Made by a program: the position numbers and the translations under genes. The notes below the pieces were generated by a model, which saw nothing but the letters and a program-made list of their open reading frames with translations, was not told the DNA's origin and searched no databases. DNA of 64,000 bases from Datisca glomerata (taxonomy: Eukaryota > Streptophyta > Magnoliopsida > Cucurbitales > Datiscaceae): positions 434,001 through 498,000 of the forward strand of contig QANY01002375.1 of assembly GCA_003255025.1 (NCBI GenBank), in the 5' to 3' direction. Positions 12,640 to 24,500 of this stretch are shown here, piece after piece; position 1 is the first letter of the stretch; every line of letters begins with the position of its first letter.

Positions 12640-13568
12640 TGTTGGGTCCTATTGGGTCTTCTCAACCTCAAAAGCTAGATTGAGAACTGAGACTTTCCCT
12701 CGTACTTATAAACTTACTGCTAGTCTCTTCCACAATCAATGTGGGATAACTCCAACAATCTCTTCTGTCACACATCGGGTCTTGAGTCGGATAACCATCG
12801 ACTTGATCTACCTGGGTTCACCAACCATTTGGTCCTGAGTCAGATAATCGTCGACTCGCTTCACCCGGATCACCATACATTGGGCCAGGAGTCGGGAAGC
12901 CAACGACCGACTTCACCCGGATTCAGCACACATCATCTCCTACCCAATCCAGATGAAGTGAGTTGTTGGTCATCCAACTCATTACTTGATAAACCTGGAT
13001 CTGACTCTGATACCAGTGTTTGTTATCTCAGTAGAGAACTTAGTGAATGGTACATGCCTAGACACAAAGTGTTGGATGCTATTGGGTCTTCTCAACTCCA
13101 AAAGCTAGCTTGAGAGGTGAGATTTTCCTTCACGCTTATAAACTGATATTGGTCTCTTCCACAACCAATGTGAGATAACCCTAACAATCTTCCACGTCAC
13201 ACATCGGGTCCTAAGTTAGATGATTATGGACTCGTTCTACACGGGTTCACCAACCATCAGGTCTTAACTCGGATAACCATAAACTATCTTTTACCTGGAT
13301 CACTATACATCGATGTCGTGAGTCGAGAAGTCAAGACTCACTTCACCCGAATTCACCACACATCAGGTTGCTGAGTTGGATGGCCAATAACTCACTTCAC
13401 CTAGATTGGGTTGGAGATTTGTTGTAACCTAAACCTGGCTTTGATACCAATATTGAGTGCTATTAAGTCGTCTCAACCCCAAAAGTTAGCTTGAGAGGTG
13501 CGGTTTTCCCTCACACTTATAAAATGACTATTGCTCCCTTCCACAACCAATGTGGGATAACCTCAACA
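12640..13568 (-). mobile_element. TRIM-like element in a recombined LTR-int-LTR-int-LTR array
   Basis: There are three similar copies of about 117 bp: 12640-12757, 13070-13186 and 13452-13568. They share gttgg..gctattgggtctt (mutated in the third), gtctcttccacaa and gggataac, with ends TGTTGG..(C)AACA. Between them are two related internal domains of about 260 bp, each ending on the + strand with (g)ctctgatacca or ctttgatacca. These are reverse complements of the tRNA-Met primer site, so the element reads on the minus strand. No protein coding is possible. This matches the plant TRIM class (terminal-repeat retrotransposon in miniature). I see no 5S-like segment, so it is not Cassandra. The first internal domain has an extra 54 bp between its primer site and the middle LTR. 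Confidence 0.85.
13440..13450 (-). promoter_or_regulatory. Primer-binding site of the TRIM (right unit)
   Basis: ctttgatacca on + is tggtatcaaag on -, one base from the LTR at 13452. It differs from the standard tRNA-Met site by one base. The equivalent in the left unit is at 13005-13015 (ctctgatacca). Confidence 0.8.
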
Positions 13569-13702
13569 GACCCAGATTTTATAAGATATTTCTCTAAAAA
13601 TGGCAAGTTCTTTCTTTCTCTAATGCAAGTTTTCCTTGTAAACTGCCACAACCAATTGGTAGTATTTCACATCATAGATGCCCGAATCTGAAATTTTCAA
13701 CA

Positions 13703-13922
13703 TATATAATGTGTAACTAGTAAATAAAAAAACAACAAAATGTAAGAGGCATCGTCAAATTAAAGATAGAGGAAAGTATTACAAAATTGAAACTGAATAC
13801 AGTACAAAAATAATTTATATTCAAAGTATAAAAAATCAAAATGCTTGAGAATAGTAGCTCTACAACACATACATACCCATAAAAATGCTTGAATCGATAA
13901 TATTTTATCTTCTTCATTTTTT
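13703..13922. other. AT-rich spacer
   Basis: Sequence between copia B and a short tandem duplication. No gene is seen. Confidence 0.4.
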
Positions 13923-14038
13923 GTTGATCATATTTTCATTTGATTAATTGTAAATATTAGCTTGTGAATTGACATTTCGTGTTGATCATATTTTCATATG
14001 ATTAATTGCAAATATTAGCTTGTGAATTGACATTTCTC
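13923..14038. repeat. 58-bp tandem duplication
   Basis: Copies at 13923-13980 and 13981-14038 begin gttgatcatattttcat and end gaattgacatttc, with very few differences, suggesting a recent local duplication. Confidence 0.93.
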
Positions 14039-14163
14039 ATAAAATCTTAAGTCAATAATATTAGCTTGTAGAAGAAGTGACTATAGCTCAATCCTTTCTC
14101 AACATCATGTATGGGGGCAACTGTTATAGGTAAATTAATATCTTTAACTTCATACCTAGTTGA

Positions 14164-16301
14164 TGTTGGGGGTTATTCCCTCAAAATATGTGTGTTGGCA
14201 TTTTGATATAAAATTTAGAAAAGATTACATCTTTCTTATAATTGTTCTTTTAAATTATTGTTGAATAATTTATATAAATATCTTAAAATTCCATATTCAT
14301 TAATGAGGCTATGAACTTGTATTAGTACGAGAGTATTAAAATCATAGATAATAAATAAATAGTCAACAAAATATTAAAGTATGGAATCTTTAATGAATGG
14401 TTGCTAGTAAGGTTCACTAAGCATAATGAACGCATGTGATTTAGATGTGGATCATTGATGTGGATAGATATCTTAGTGAATGTACTTTATATAATAAGAT
14501 TATATATGACATGCCCGATGTGAATTAATATATTTACTAACATGTCGTTTACCATAAAGATTTAATACACACCGATTCGATGATCATATGTAGATCAGTC
14601 TAAATTCCGAGTAGTCATGAACTCCTATGCATGTCTACTGGATCTTTTTATTCACTCGTTAAGGTATGTTTGTTAATCAGGCTAGTGACTTTTATTTTGG
14701 AGATTCAGTGATGTGGATGGCTGGGGACATGATCTTACAAGATTTGAAATCTAAGTTTTTCTAACGGATCGTATATTGTTTCTCATAAGTGTTAATTCTG
14801 AAACTGAATGGTTATTAAGCTCAAATTTATAATAAAATTATAAATTAGTCATTCACTAGTGGATTAATGATATTTAAGGATTAAGAGGTAATTAGAAGGG
14901 TAAAACATGAATTTTGACCAGTTCTAATTTACGAACCAATAATTGAAGGACATAACTACTTAAAATGATTCTGTTAGTGGACTACATGAGTATACCCTGT
15001 AAATACATTATATAATCTCTAAGCGGGTAATTTCATATTTATACTGGAGTAATAATACAATTAATAAATAAGATTATTTAATTAAAGAGTTTAATTAATA
15101 ATCTGGTTTATTAAAGTTTAGGATTATAGGTCCATCATGGCCTTAAGTCACCTCTATACCATGATATCTAGGGTGTGAATATTTTAGGAAATGAGAAAAT
15201 GGCTGACTTGCAAAATGAATTTTTATTCTGGAGCAAGTATATAATTATTAGATAATTATGTGTGATTAATTAATTAAAAATTAATTATATATATATATAT
15301 ATATAATTATCGATAAGCGAGATAGAATATCTAATTTGTGAAATTAGATAATTAAATTATTATTAGATAATAATTTAAATCAACTAAATCTGTTATTTGT
15401 GAAATAACAAATAAGTTAGTTGATAGGGATGAGATAATCAGATATGTTAATTTTGAATTAACTGATATCTAAATAATTATCTCATTAAAATAAATATTTT
15501 AATTCATAATATTGTGGTGCCACGTGATATTACAGTGGTGCAGTGAGGCCCTGTGCTGGCTTAAGGACACTACGGTGTCATGTGACATTGTAGTTGTGCA
15601 CAATTGTAGTGGGCATGCTGCAATTGGTAATTTTATAATTTAATATTATTTTAGTTTAACCCTAAAAATCTGATACGCCATTATCTAAAATATATGGAGA
15701 TATTATTCTAATAGCATTTATTGTTGAACAAAGAAGAGGTGAAAATAAGTTGATCAGATTATCAGTTCGTCAATCAATAGTTAAATTGAGAACACGATTG
15801 GTGTTAGAGAGATTTTTTCTGTGATTAAACATTAATCAAATCTCTAAAAAATAATCATCACGTTCTTTTAAAGAATCGCCTCACTAAAGTCATTCTTAGT
15901 AAATCTCTAGATCTCAAGTGTTGAGAATATCTAAAGACAGAAAAAATGTCTATTAATATTCTACATAGTCACACACGTCCTAGTGTGTTGAGTATTGACT
16001 TGAAAAATCTTGGTGTGGATCTCAGAGTCTACTGATCGTTGGAACGATTTCGTGGGAACAGATGATCGATCCATTTTTGCAAGGACACTTGATATAGACT
16101 ACAAGAGGTATATAATTCCTAACCTTGTATGTTGTAGATTTAACTTATAAAATATATACCGGATCCCGACTGATTGAAAAAAAGTTTTCAATAAATTTTT
16201 TTATTTTGTCATCGTTGTGTTGCGCAAGTTTTATTTTATTAAAAGTTTAATTTTTTAAAAGGCCACACGCTTCCGCTACGCACGCGCCGCAACGACCTGC
16301 A
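14164..16301. mobile_element. Solo LTR of the element C copia family, with perfect target duplication
   Basis: 2138 bp, starting TGTTGGGGG and ending ACCTGCA. Both sides carry the same 5 bp, gttga (14159-14163 and 16302-16306). It aligns over long stretches with both LTRs of copia C (32841-34747 and 40582 to about 42127), for example at cattaatgaggctatgaac and gatcatatgtagatcagtct. No internal retroelement DNA adjoins it, and the target duplication shows both true ends are present. It is therefore a recombination product of a once full element. The downstream end (about 16262-16301) is GC-rich, as in copia C. Confidence 0.93.
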
Positions 16302-16358
16302 GTTGACACCTGTAAAACAAAAGACTGGACAATTGGAAGATCAACTAGTTAATATCAG

Positions 16359-16984
16359 TTAGGGATGTCATTAGGGCAGGGCGGGGCGGGGGCGGGGTAA
16401 TTTCCCCATCCCCACTTTAATATGTCAACCTCATCCCCGCCATATTCCCCATTTATAGAGATAGGGTTCGGGGATGGAAAACTCCATTAGGATCGGTCAG
16501 GCACGGGTTCCCCACGAGTTTTCTATATTTCTTTTAACTTAATATTTATGTAAAGAACTTCTCGACAATGGCCTTAGTCGATGATATATGTAAAGATGAC
16601 GATGATGGATAATAGTGACAAGAGAAGGAATGAAGATAATTTATGAGTAAAATAATATATGAATCGTCTTATTTAATGGTTAAAATAACTAGTGTAGGGG
16701 GGGATTAAGAAAAATAGTGTTAGGTTATATTGTAGCATAGAGTTATTGTTTTAATATGATATAATTTAAAATATATATATGTAAAAAATAACTGGGGTGG
16801 AGATGGAGCGGGTAACGAAGTGGGGACTATTATGTCTATCCCCTCCCCATACCCGCACAAGTTTATTTATGATTATTTTATACCCGCCCCATCATCCATT
16901 TATTTACCAAAACCCCAACCTATTAGGAGCAGATCCTAACAGATTCCTGCAGGGTCGGGGACGCACGAGTGATTTGGACTCCCT
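16359..16984. mobile_element. hAT-like non-autonomous DNA element (MITE)
   Basis: 626 bp flanked by the perfect 8-bp direct repeat AATATCAG (16351-16358 and 16985-16992). Its ends are G/C-rich: the left reads ttagggatgtcattagggc followed by GGGGCGGG runs, the right has CCCCGCCCC-like and gggtcggggacg stretches ending actccct. The core is AT-rich. The 8-bp duplication and the ggggcgggg composition are typical of plant hAT-derived MITEs. The terminal inverted repeat is short and degraded (about 9-11 bp). There is no transposase frame. Confidence 0.8.
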
Positions 16985-16992
16985 AATATCAG

Positions 16993-17913
16993 TCCTTCGA
17001 ATATTGTATTCTGACACACTTTAAAGGTGAGCCCAAAAGATTTATATTTCCACAAACTTAGGGCATGTTTGTTAGTCTTTGTGATTACAAGTACTTTTCT
17101 TCATTGAAATAACAATACCTTAATCCATAATTATGTCATATATATTTTTCTAAGAAGCACTTATAAGTATTTTAAGGCATATTCACGTGAATGAAAAATA
17201 TTTTAGAAAATATAAGAACATGTTTTTATTGTAAAAGTATTTTCACATATTAAAATGTGTTTTAAATAACAATGTTTGTCAAATATTAGAGAATTTTTGG
17301 ACGAAATGCTCTCGAAGTCACCTTATTTATATTGCCCATAATACGTTCGTGCTAGGTCAGCTTGGATATTTATGTCTCCACTGAGCTCGACACAACACGG
17401 CAAATATCAGAACGGCCAGCTCGACTACCCTTTAACCATCAATTAAGTAAAAAGCTCTCACACATGGCATAATTTAGTAGGACCGTTAAAAAATAATAAT
17501 GAGTTTTAAGGATTTTATCCTTATAATTATTATGTCGATCATAGCGCTCTTTGTGCATTTAATGACTTAAAAAAGATAAAAATATGACACATCATGCTTA
17601 ACTATGTAGAGTAAGATTGAGCTCATATATAATTCGAACTTTTCAAATTTTCTATTTCCAAGTGAAAAAAAAATGAGGACCGATCCTTTCGGTAAGGATT
17701 TTGTTTGAAAGTGACTTTTCACATATCTATGAACACCATCTTCTCCAACAATTTTATGAGATTTTCGTTTTAATACTTTTTGCCTATCAAATAGTCTGAA
17801 ACAATGTTCAAACAAAACACGTTTAAAATAGTATAAAATAGATAGTATGGCATGTCACTTAAATAAATCCCAAACGGTCGAGCTACACGTATCATGACTG
17901 GATATTTGGTCAT
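16993..17913. other. AT-rich intergenic stretch
   Basis: No gene is supported. The sequence near 17060-17300 (gggcatgtttgttag...) resembles the ends of common plant MITEs, but a matching inverted end was not found. A GC-richer part at 17340-17460 has no coding frame. Confidence 0.35.
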
Positions 17914-18086
17914 GAGTAATTCTACTATAATTAAATTATAGATTAAATTTTAAATAAATAAATTATGACAATCATTCATATTGATGTTTATCGATTAAAT
18001 AATTTAAAAAATTAACATATCAATTATTAATACATTATTTATTATTTGAAAACTTAGTTTATAATTTAATTAATCTAAAATTATTC
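17914..18086. mobile_element. Possible small MITE with imperfect inverted ends
   Basis: About 173 bp. The left end, gagtaattctactataatta, pairs imperfectly (about 29 of 37 positions) with the reverse complement of the right end. The core is AT-rich with no coding. A target duplication is not clear; cat occurs at both borders. Confidence 0.45.
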
Positions 18087-18370
18087 ATTTAGATTCGAAC
18101 ATCAATCATAGTTAACATTCAATCATGTATTTACATAAAATGATGTTGAGGTATAAAACAATTAATGATGTTGTGGTTTGATTCTCTGGTTTGAACCATA
18201 CATATGATCAACAGAGATTAGAGATTTAGTTAACCAGGGTTGAGTTAATCAATATTAACTCACCGAACTCTTCCAAATTTAAAACTTGCCGACCAACCAC
18301 TGATTCTGAGGAATCCCCAATTCTGCAAAATTTCCTTCTTTGGCCACTTCCATCCTCCTTCCTCCACAAT

Positions 18371-18379
18371 TTAGGGTTT
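18371..18379 (+). promoter_or_regulatory. Telo-box-like motif upstream of the SMR gene
   Basis: ttagggttt, the reverse complement of the plant telo-box AAACCCTAA, lies about 130 bp before the start codon, probably in the 5' leader. The motif is common in promoters and leaders of growth-related plant genes. Its role here is inferred. Confidence 0.5.
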
Positions 18380-18509
18380 TCAATTTATCCCCAAATTTAT
18401 GTGAGAGTTTGTCTCACTTGAAATTTCCTCTACTGTTATTTTCCGTTGACTTCTAACGACCACGAATTGATTGCCGACGGTATTATAGAAACCGAGAATT
18501 TCTTGCGGC

Positions 18510-21500
18510 ATGAAGCAGAAGACTAAGAAGAAGAAGAAGACGATGCCGACTTCGAAGCCTGTAACAGGCAAGGTTGGTGCAGAGCAGAAGGATGAAAAGC
18601 ACACGGCTGTTAGCGCCTTGACGGATGCGTTTTCGTCGGCTTCTCTAAACGACGACGAGTCGGCTGGCAGGGATTCAATTACTGATCCGCGTATAGGATC
18701 TGAGATGTTACGCGTTGGAGTGGTTGACAATACTTCAGATCCGTCGACGAGCTCGTGTTCTAGCGGGATCTCAGGTTCATCTTGGAGTGCAGGTTCGTCG
18801 GAGGATGCTTATGAGTCGAGTTATGTCCTGGATCTGGATGCCTTGAATGGTAAAGGTATTAGAAAAAATAAGCATAAGAGGGTGGTAGCAGCGACAGGGA
18901 CAGTGTCAACGGTTTTGGGGAAGGAGTATAGTATAGCGACTCCAAAGAAGAATCCGAAGACGAAGCTCATGGGGTTCGCTGCGAATGAGGAGACAGAGCA
19001 GTTTCTCTACTCGATGCTTGGAGAAAATTGTGAGCTGAGCATGGCTGTTGTTAGAGACGTGCTCTGTACGTACTGCCGTTTCTCTGTTTCTCGGCTTCAT
19101 TACGTTTTCGGTCTTGTTTTAATATTTCGGGTCTTAGCTGTTTAGATACCGAAGTTATTTAAAATCATAAAGTTTTCCAGCTAAATAAAGAAATGAGCAG
19201 TTGTTTTGTTACTTTTTTTCCAACAGTTGTTTTGCTGCATTGCTTGTTTTTACTATGTACAGTGTCTAAACTAAGTCATTACAAATGAGAGTGGATTGAA
19301 ACGGGTCCGTGATCCTACGAAGAGTGAGAATTCTTGATCTCTCTTAAGTCTTAATATCTTTCTCAATTCAAAATTGAGGATTTGAATTGAGTTTCTTTCA
19401 TTTAGTCCTACTAAACTGCGTTGGTTTATTCTAAAGATTTTACCAAAAATAAATTTATACTAAAGATTTCATTTCAATTGCAATTTTGTTATTCACCATG
19501 CATGAAGATGCCCGCTAAGAATTAATGACTGAATGGTTAAAGCGTGCAACTCATAATCGGTGAATGTCACACTAAAAGGAACTTGAACCTTGTTATTGTG
19601 TATCGATTTTAGCCGTTAAGTTATGTGGAAAGTAATCCACACCCAATACGTGTTCCTATTATAAAGATTGAATTCTGTCTCACCTTATAATTTTGGATGT
19701 GTTAGAAGGATATTGGTTTTATCAGTTAGTTATGACCAGTGAACTTGTCTTTGCAGGTCAGTGTGGAAATGACGTAGAAAAGGTATGAAGAGTTCTTGTT
19801 TTATTCTCTTGTCTCGTTTTCGCTGGGGAACTTATTTTGGTTTATGTTCAAAATTCTTTCTAAGACCTCTAAATCAAAAGTCAATATTTTGAGTTGATGT
19901 TTCAAAATTGTACTTGCCCATTTTGCCTCCAACTTGTTTGATGTGGTCCAAATATTGGCCTGCTACAAGTTAAATATGATGAATTTCCAACATAACAGAG
20001 TTACTGCGTGTATGCATGAGAGTAAGGTTTAGATGGTCCTCTATTTGTCGCTCTGTATGACTGTACTGATACTGTCAAATTTGATACAACAACTCCTAAC
20101 GGCTGGCTTCTACGTTCATCACCATGATTATAATACCTCATCACTAAAAAATGTTGAAAGGCTTTCTATCTAATTGGCAAAAATTTTTACTGCTGTATGT
20201 TTAGGTTTTCAATATTTTCAGGCCTTGGATGCATTGCTTGAGTTATCTGATTTATCCAACGGGAAGACTGACGCTAGTAGATACTCAATCCAAGCTGTTA
20301 ACTTCATGGATGATATAGGATGTATGAATGAACAGAATGACAGTGTAAGTTTTGTTATTCTATTGCTTTATTTTGTATTCAATCTTCTCATCTCCCATTC
20401 AGTTATTTGGCTTTTGTAAAATCTTTGTTTTTCGGTTGGCTTATATGCATCATGATTATATTCATATTATCTACAAACACTACCTACTATATTAATGTAA
20501 GTTAATAGGCTAGACTTAGGGGTATTTGTGCATGTTCTTTTTATTTACCAGGATTTCTGTTTACTTTTAATTTTCTATCCATTCCAGCCTTTCACTGATT
20601 TCATTATGGACTAAGTTATATAATTACCCATCACACCACCAATATTCTATTGTGTTTACTAACAAAATGTAGGCAAAGGAATTCACATCTCACGTTTTGT
20701 AATAGTAGATTTCTGCTTTTACTGATATAAATAAAAGTAGACGCTGTTTATTTCGAATGTGACATTACCCCTCCCCTGTCTTATTTTTTCATGATTTTCA
20801 ATCTTGTTTAAAGGATTGGGTTTTGGCATTCTTGAGAAAATAGGAACTCGTTTCCTTATATTTATTTCTGCGATGAATTAATTGCTGATGAGTCTACTCA
20901 TTTTGTAATTCTAGTTTGACTTGAATCCATGTATAGTTCTGGAGTATGACTGTACACTCTCTTGGCTGTCTGTCACTGCTCAGTACTTTGTGATTTTGCA
21001 ATTAAATTTGTCATGTCTTTTTAAGGTGATAATTCTCCCCTGCAGTGTGAGGGGTACGAACTGAAGTTTTAGCAACCTTTAGTTAGTTTCTTTTGCACTT
21101 TCATTATATTCATTGTGGTTGTTGAACTTTGTCAACAGTCAACATATAGGGCAGCTGATTGTACTTCTAATTCATTTGTAAATGAGTTCGAGGAGGGTAT
21201 ATGGTCATTGAGCTCTGATTGCAGGTAACTAGTTTTCATTAACTATTATCAGTTAACTTTTTTCTTTATCTATTTTAAACTTCAAGATTTTGTTATATAC
21301 ATGCCTTTCATGGGTAGGACGTGAGAGCTCAGAGAGATTTTACTTACAAGAATTCATTCACCACAGGTGATCTGCGTTCCAGATCTCACGTTCCCAAATC
21401 ATGGAACATTTGCGATCTGGAATCACCGTGCCAAAGTGGTTTTATATCAGATAGAGGTAGAAGAGAAAACTGCAAACCTGGAGATAAGCATAGCAATTCA

Positions 21501-24500
21501 TTTATATACTAACAACAAAATGCGTTGCAATCTTGACGGGGTGAAATGTTTTGAAGAAACGGGAGGGGAGGTGAAAAAGTTGAATTGAATTTGAGATTGA
21601 AGACAGAGGGAGAGAAGTTTTAGGGTTCTGGAATCTTGTCATGTAGGGAAGGATCAGGAAGGGTAGTGGGATATGGTGGGAGAGATTTTAGGGATTTTTT
21701 CCCCTTGAACTCATAGAATTTGTGTTGTTTATTCTATAAGTTTTGGAATAAATTAATAAATAATGTGGAGGATACCTAGGAGCTGACTTGTGCATCACTA
21801 AAGTTTTTCATAGTCTATTTTTCTTCAACGCACTTGCTAATCAATATTCAACAGTTAACGTTCTTATATTTTTTTCTGTTCTATAAATCTAAAAATGTTC
21901 CACATTCCTATGAACGTGCCGTTCCGAGCAAATGATCTAAAGAAGCCTACCCCTCCATTCCTGGTTCCCGCACAAATAGTGTTTTATGATCTTGTTCCCG
22001 TTTCTAATTCCTAACTGATCAACGATCTTGGTAACTTGTCTTTGACTTGGGGATTTAACTGGGACTGGGAGATACTTTTTTTAGAAGACTGGGAGATACA
22101 TAAGAGTAAGAAAATTAAGATGTCATTAGACCTTACCTTATATTCTAGGCTTCTAGCTTTCTCATTGAAATTTACTTTCTATTAAACTGTGTTAAAGAAA
22201 ATAAAAAAACCCATTGCCATGGAGTCAGCACAATGGGTGCGGGTACAGGCTACGTGTCGGTTTGACGATCCTACAAGCTCAGAGGAAGAAGGAGGATTAG
22301 CATATGAGGAAAAATTGATTGACATCTGAGAGGGAGAGTGAGTTTGTGCGGCTGAGAAGAGAAAGGCTTAGGGGGCTATATATATTTATATATTGATAGA
22401 TTATGTATATTTTTTAAAACTATAAATTAATAATCTATAACCATATAATTTCTGGAAAATTAAGTGACTGTATGATGAATCCCCTGTACTCGTACTAAAA
22501 TTTTGGATCCTCTTAAGCTGAGTCTCTGTATCTTAGTTTTAAAACAATTACGAATCTGACTCTTAGATCCACACACGTACCTCACTCCATATAACATAGC
22601 TATCGAATGCAGCTTAAGACATTGATAAAAAAGAAGCTTCTAAGCTCTATTTTAATATTAACTCAATAAGGCGTTAAAGACATACCTGAAGTTGGTCATA
22701 GAATGAAGGGGTTTTAATAATGTAAAGTAGTTTGCATTTCAGTGTTGATTAATAATCAGTCTAACTAGTTAGAATAGTTCCGTCCATAGTCATAGAAATT
22801 TATTTAAGAATATTCCTGCTTCGCTCAATAGCATTTGCTTCCTATGGCCTTGCATGATTTTCGGAGGATGTTATCTATTACTATGCTGCTTAGGTGAAAC
22901 AAAGGTTTTATATTTGATCCTCTTTATTGAGGATCTTGGGGGTGAAAATCTTAATCTGACAAGCTTGGTTTTTCTTGGTCTCCCTGAATATAGGAATTAT
23001 GCAAGTGTACTTGCTAGCTCTGAATCCCAAACTCCGGCTAGCTTAAGAAGTATTGAGTCTCATCTTCCTCAAAAAGTATTGGAATCTTTGTTTAACATTT
23101 CTACAAGTCCTGAATATGAACCAAGCACCATGAATTGGAGGAATATAGTGAAAAAAATGCAGTCCATGGGGCCTAGCTTTGATGATTGTGCTTCTAGTAC
23201 TGTGGAACTTCATTCGGATACATGTGGTATTATAATCTATTTCACATAACTTTGTATGTTATTTTGCATCACATTGTTTAGATTGAACTCCACCCCTACC
23301 CCCTAAAAAAATTTAAGAAATTTCATGAAGTTTACATGGCTGTGGTGATTAAGCCTTGAATTAAGCTTTAGACATTTATATGTGAATGATTTTCAACCTT
23401 GACAAACAGGTTTGATTGCACTTAGTCGTTCATTAATATTGAGTTACTAGATAGGACACGTGTAACCCAATATGTGCCTGGACCGGTGATCTTGGCCCGA
23501 ACTGTTTATGTCCTGGGGTAGCGTCACCAGTTACTGCATATCTGTTTGTGAATGCACACCCACAAACACACTGCTCAAATGTATGAAAAGTAAAGATTTG
23601 ATTTTTGGATTCCAAATAGGCCCTCTCATCTAAATACTTAAGAAGATTCCTTTTGAGCATTGTACATTGGTACATCTCATTTTGTAACTCATTTTTGTAT
23701 TCTCTCGAGGATTGTTTGTCCACTTTGTTTGTACATGCTTAGGTCAATAAAATTATCTCGTTTCATAAAAATAAATATAACTTGCGAGAAATAGTTAGGT
23801 CAGAGATTTAGTCAAATTTTTCGCATTGCAGTTTTTCGGAAATGTTTGTTTTAACTTCATGAACTTGTACTCAATTATGTCAATCTTCTAAGTGTTTAGT
23901 TTTGTATTTTGTAGCTAAAGGAGATGAATATCAAGTGTACAGGAAAACTGCAACTCAGCATTGGGATTTACAGAAAACCTATTACCAAAGAGTAAGATTG
24001 ATATGGTCTTTTCTAGTGTTTGATATGTGACTAAATTTTGGGGTTATATATGAGAGCACATTCTGTGGCAGGCTGCAGCAGCTTTTTCGCACGGAGAATG
24101 GTCATATGCTTCATACCTTTCTGATCAGGTGATTCTGCTTCTGGGAAGGAAATTGTATTTTAGCTCTGTTTGAATTTGTTGGTGTTTGTATATCAGAATT
24201 GCAGTTTCTGTGGCGTGCTTATTCTAGGATTTCCCAGTCTTTACACCCGGAAATTACTGTCAACATCAAATCTTCTCTCATGAAGGGGGGATCAAATAGC
24301 GTGGTTGATAGAATTTTAGTGCCTTACCCAGAAAGCTTGACATGAATGTTAGAGTCTGATATGTATTACTCTTTGATGCACGTGCTTTCTTTTTCAGTCT
24401 GTCATTTACCATGGGGACAGTTTCTGCTCAAATACAAATGGGCCAGTATCTTATCAGTTGAGCAGGAAGCCCGACAATCTGAACCATAACTTTTTCGGGT

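Larger units (their letters stand above)
9608..13702 (-). mobile_element. Ty1/copia retrotransposon B, decayed and internally deleted
   Basis: Two LTR-like copies, 9608-9982 and 12441-13702 (the latter about 333 bp once its 929-bp insertion is discounted), flank about 2.5 kb containing minus-strand copia RT/RNase H pieces. Read on the minus strand, the right copy is the 5' LTR and is followed by a weak methionine-tRNA-type primer site (tgatatca at about 12431-12438). The left copy is preceded by a purine-rich tract (gagttggaga). Gag, protease and integrase are not recognisable, so much of the internal region is lost. The LTR ends were drawn by eye and may be off by a few bases. Confidence 0.72.
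12441..13702 (-). repeat. 5' LTR of copia B, split by a TRIM insertion
   Basis: The part 12441-12639 matches 9608-9806 and the part 13569-13702 continues the match to 9982. The 929 bp between them (12640-13568) are foreign, with flanks ggtcc and gaccc that could be a decayed 5-bp target duplication. Confidence 0.7.

Noticed and set aside
12739..13113. 124-codon + frame over the TRIM array
   Set aside because: It crosses an LTR border and the primer site of a non-coding TRIM, and is antisense to the element.
12640..13568. Cassandra-type element (5S rRNA in the LTR)
   Set aside because: The LTRs are only about 117 bp and contain no 5S-like internal promoter blocks.
23433..23723. 96-codon minus-strand frame in an SMR intron
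   Set aside because: Lies inside a spliced intron of a well-supported gene, antisense, with no recognised domain.
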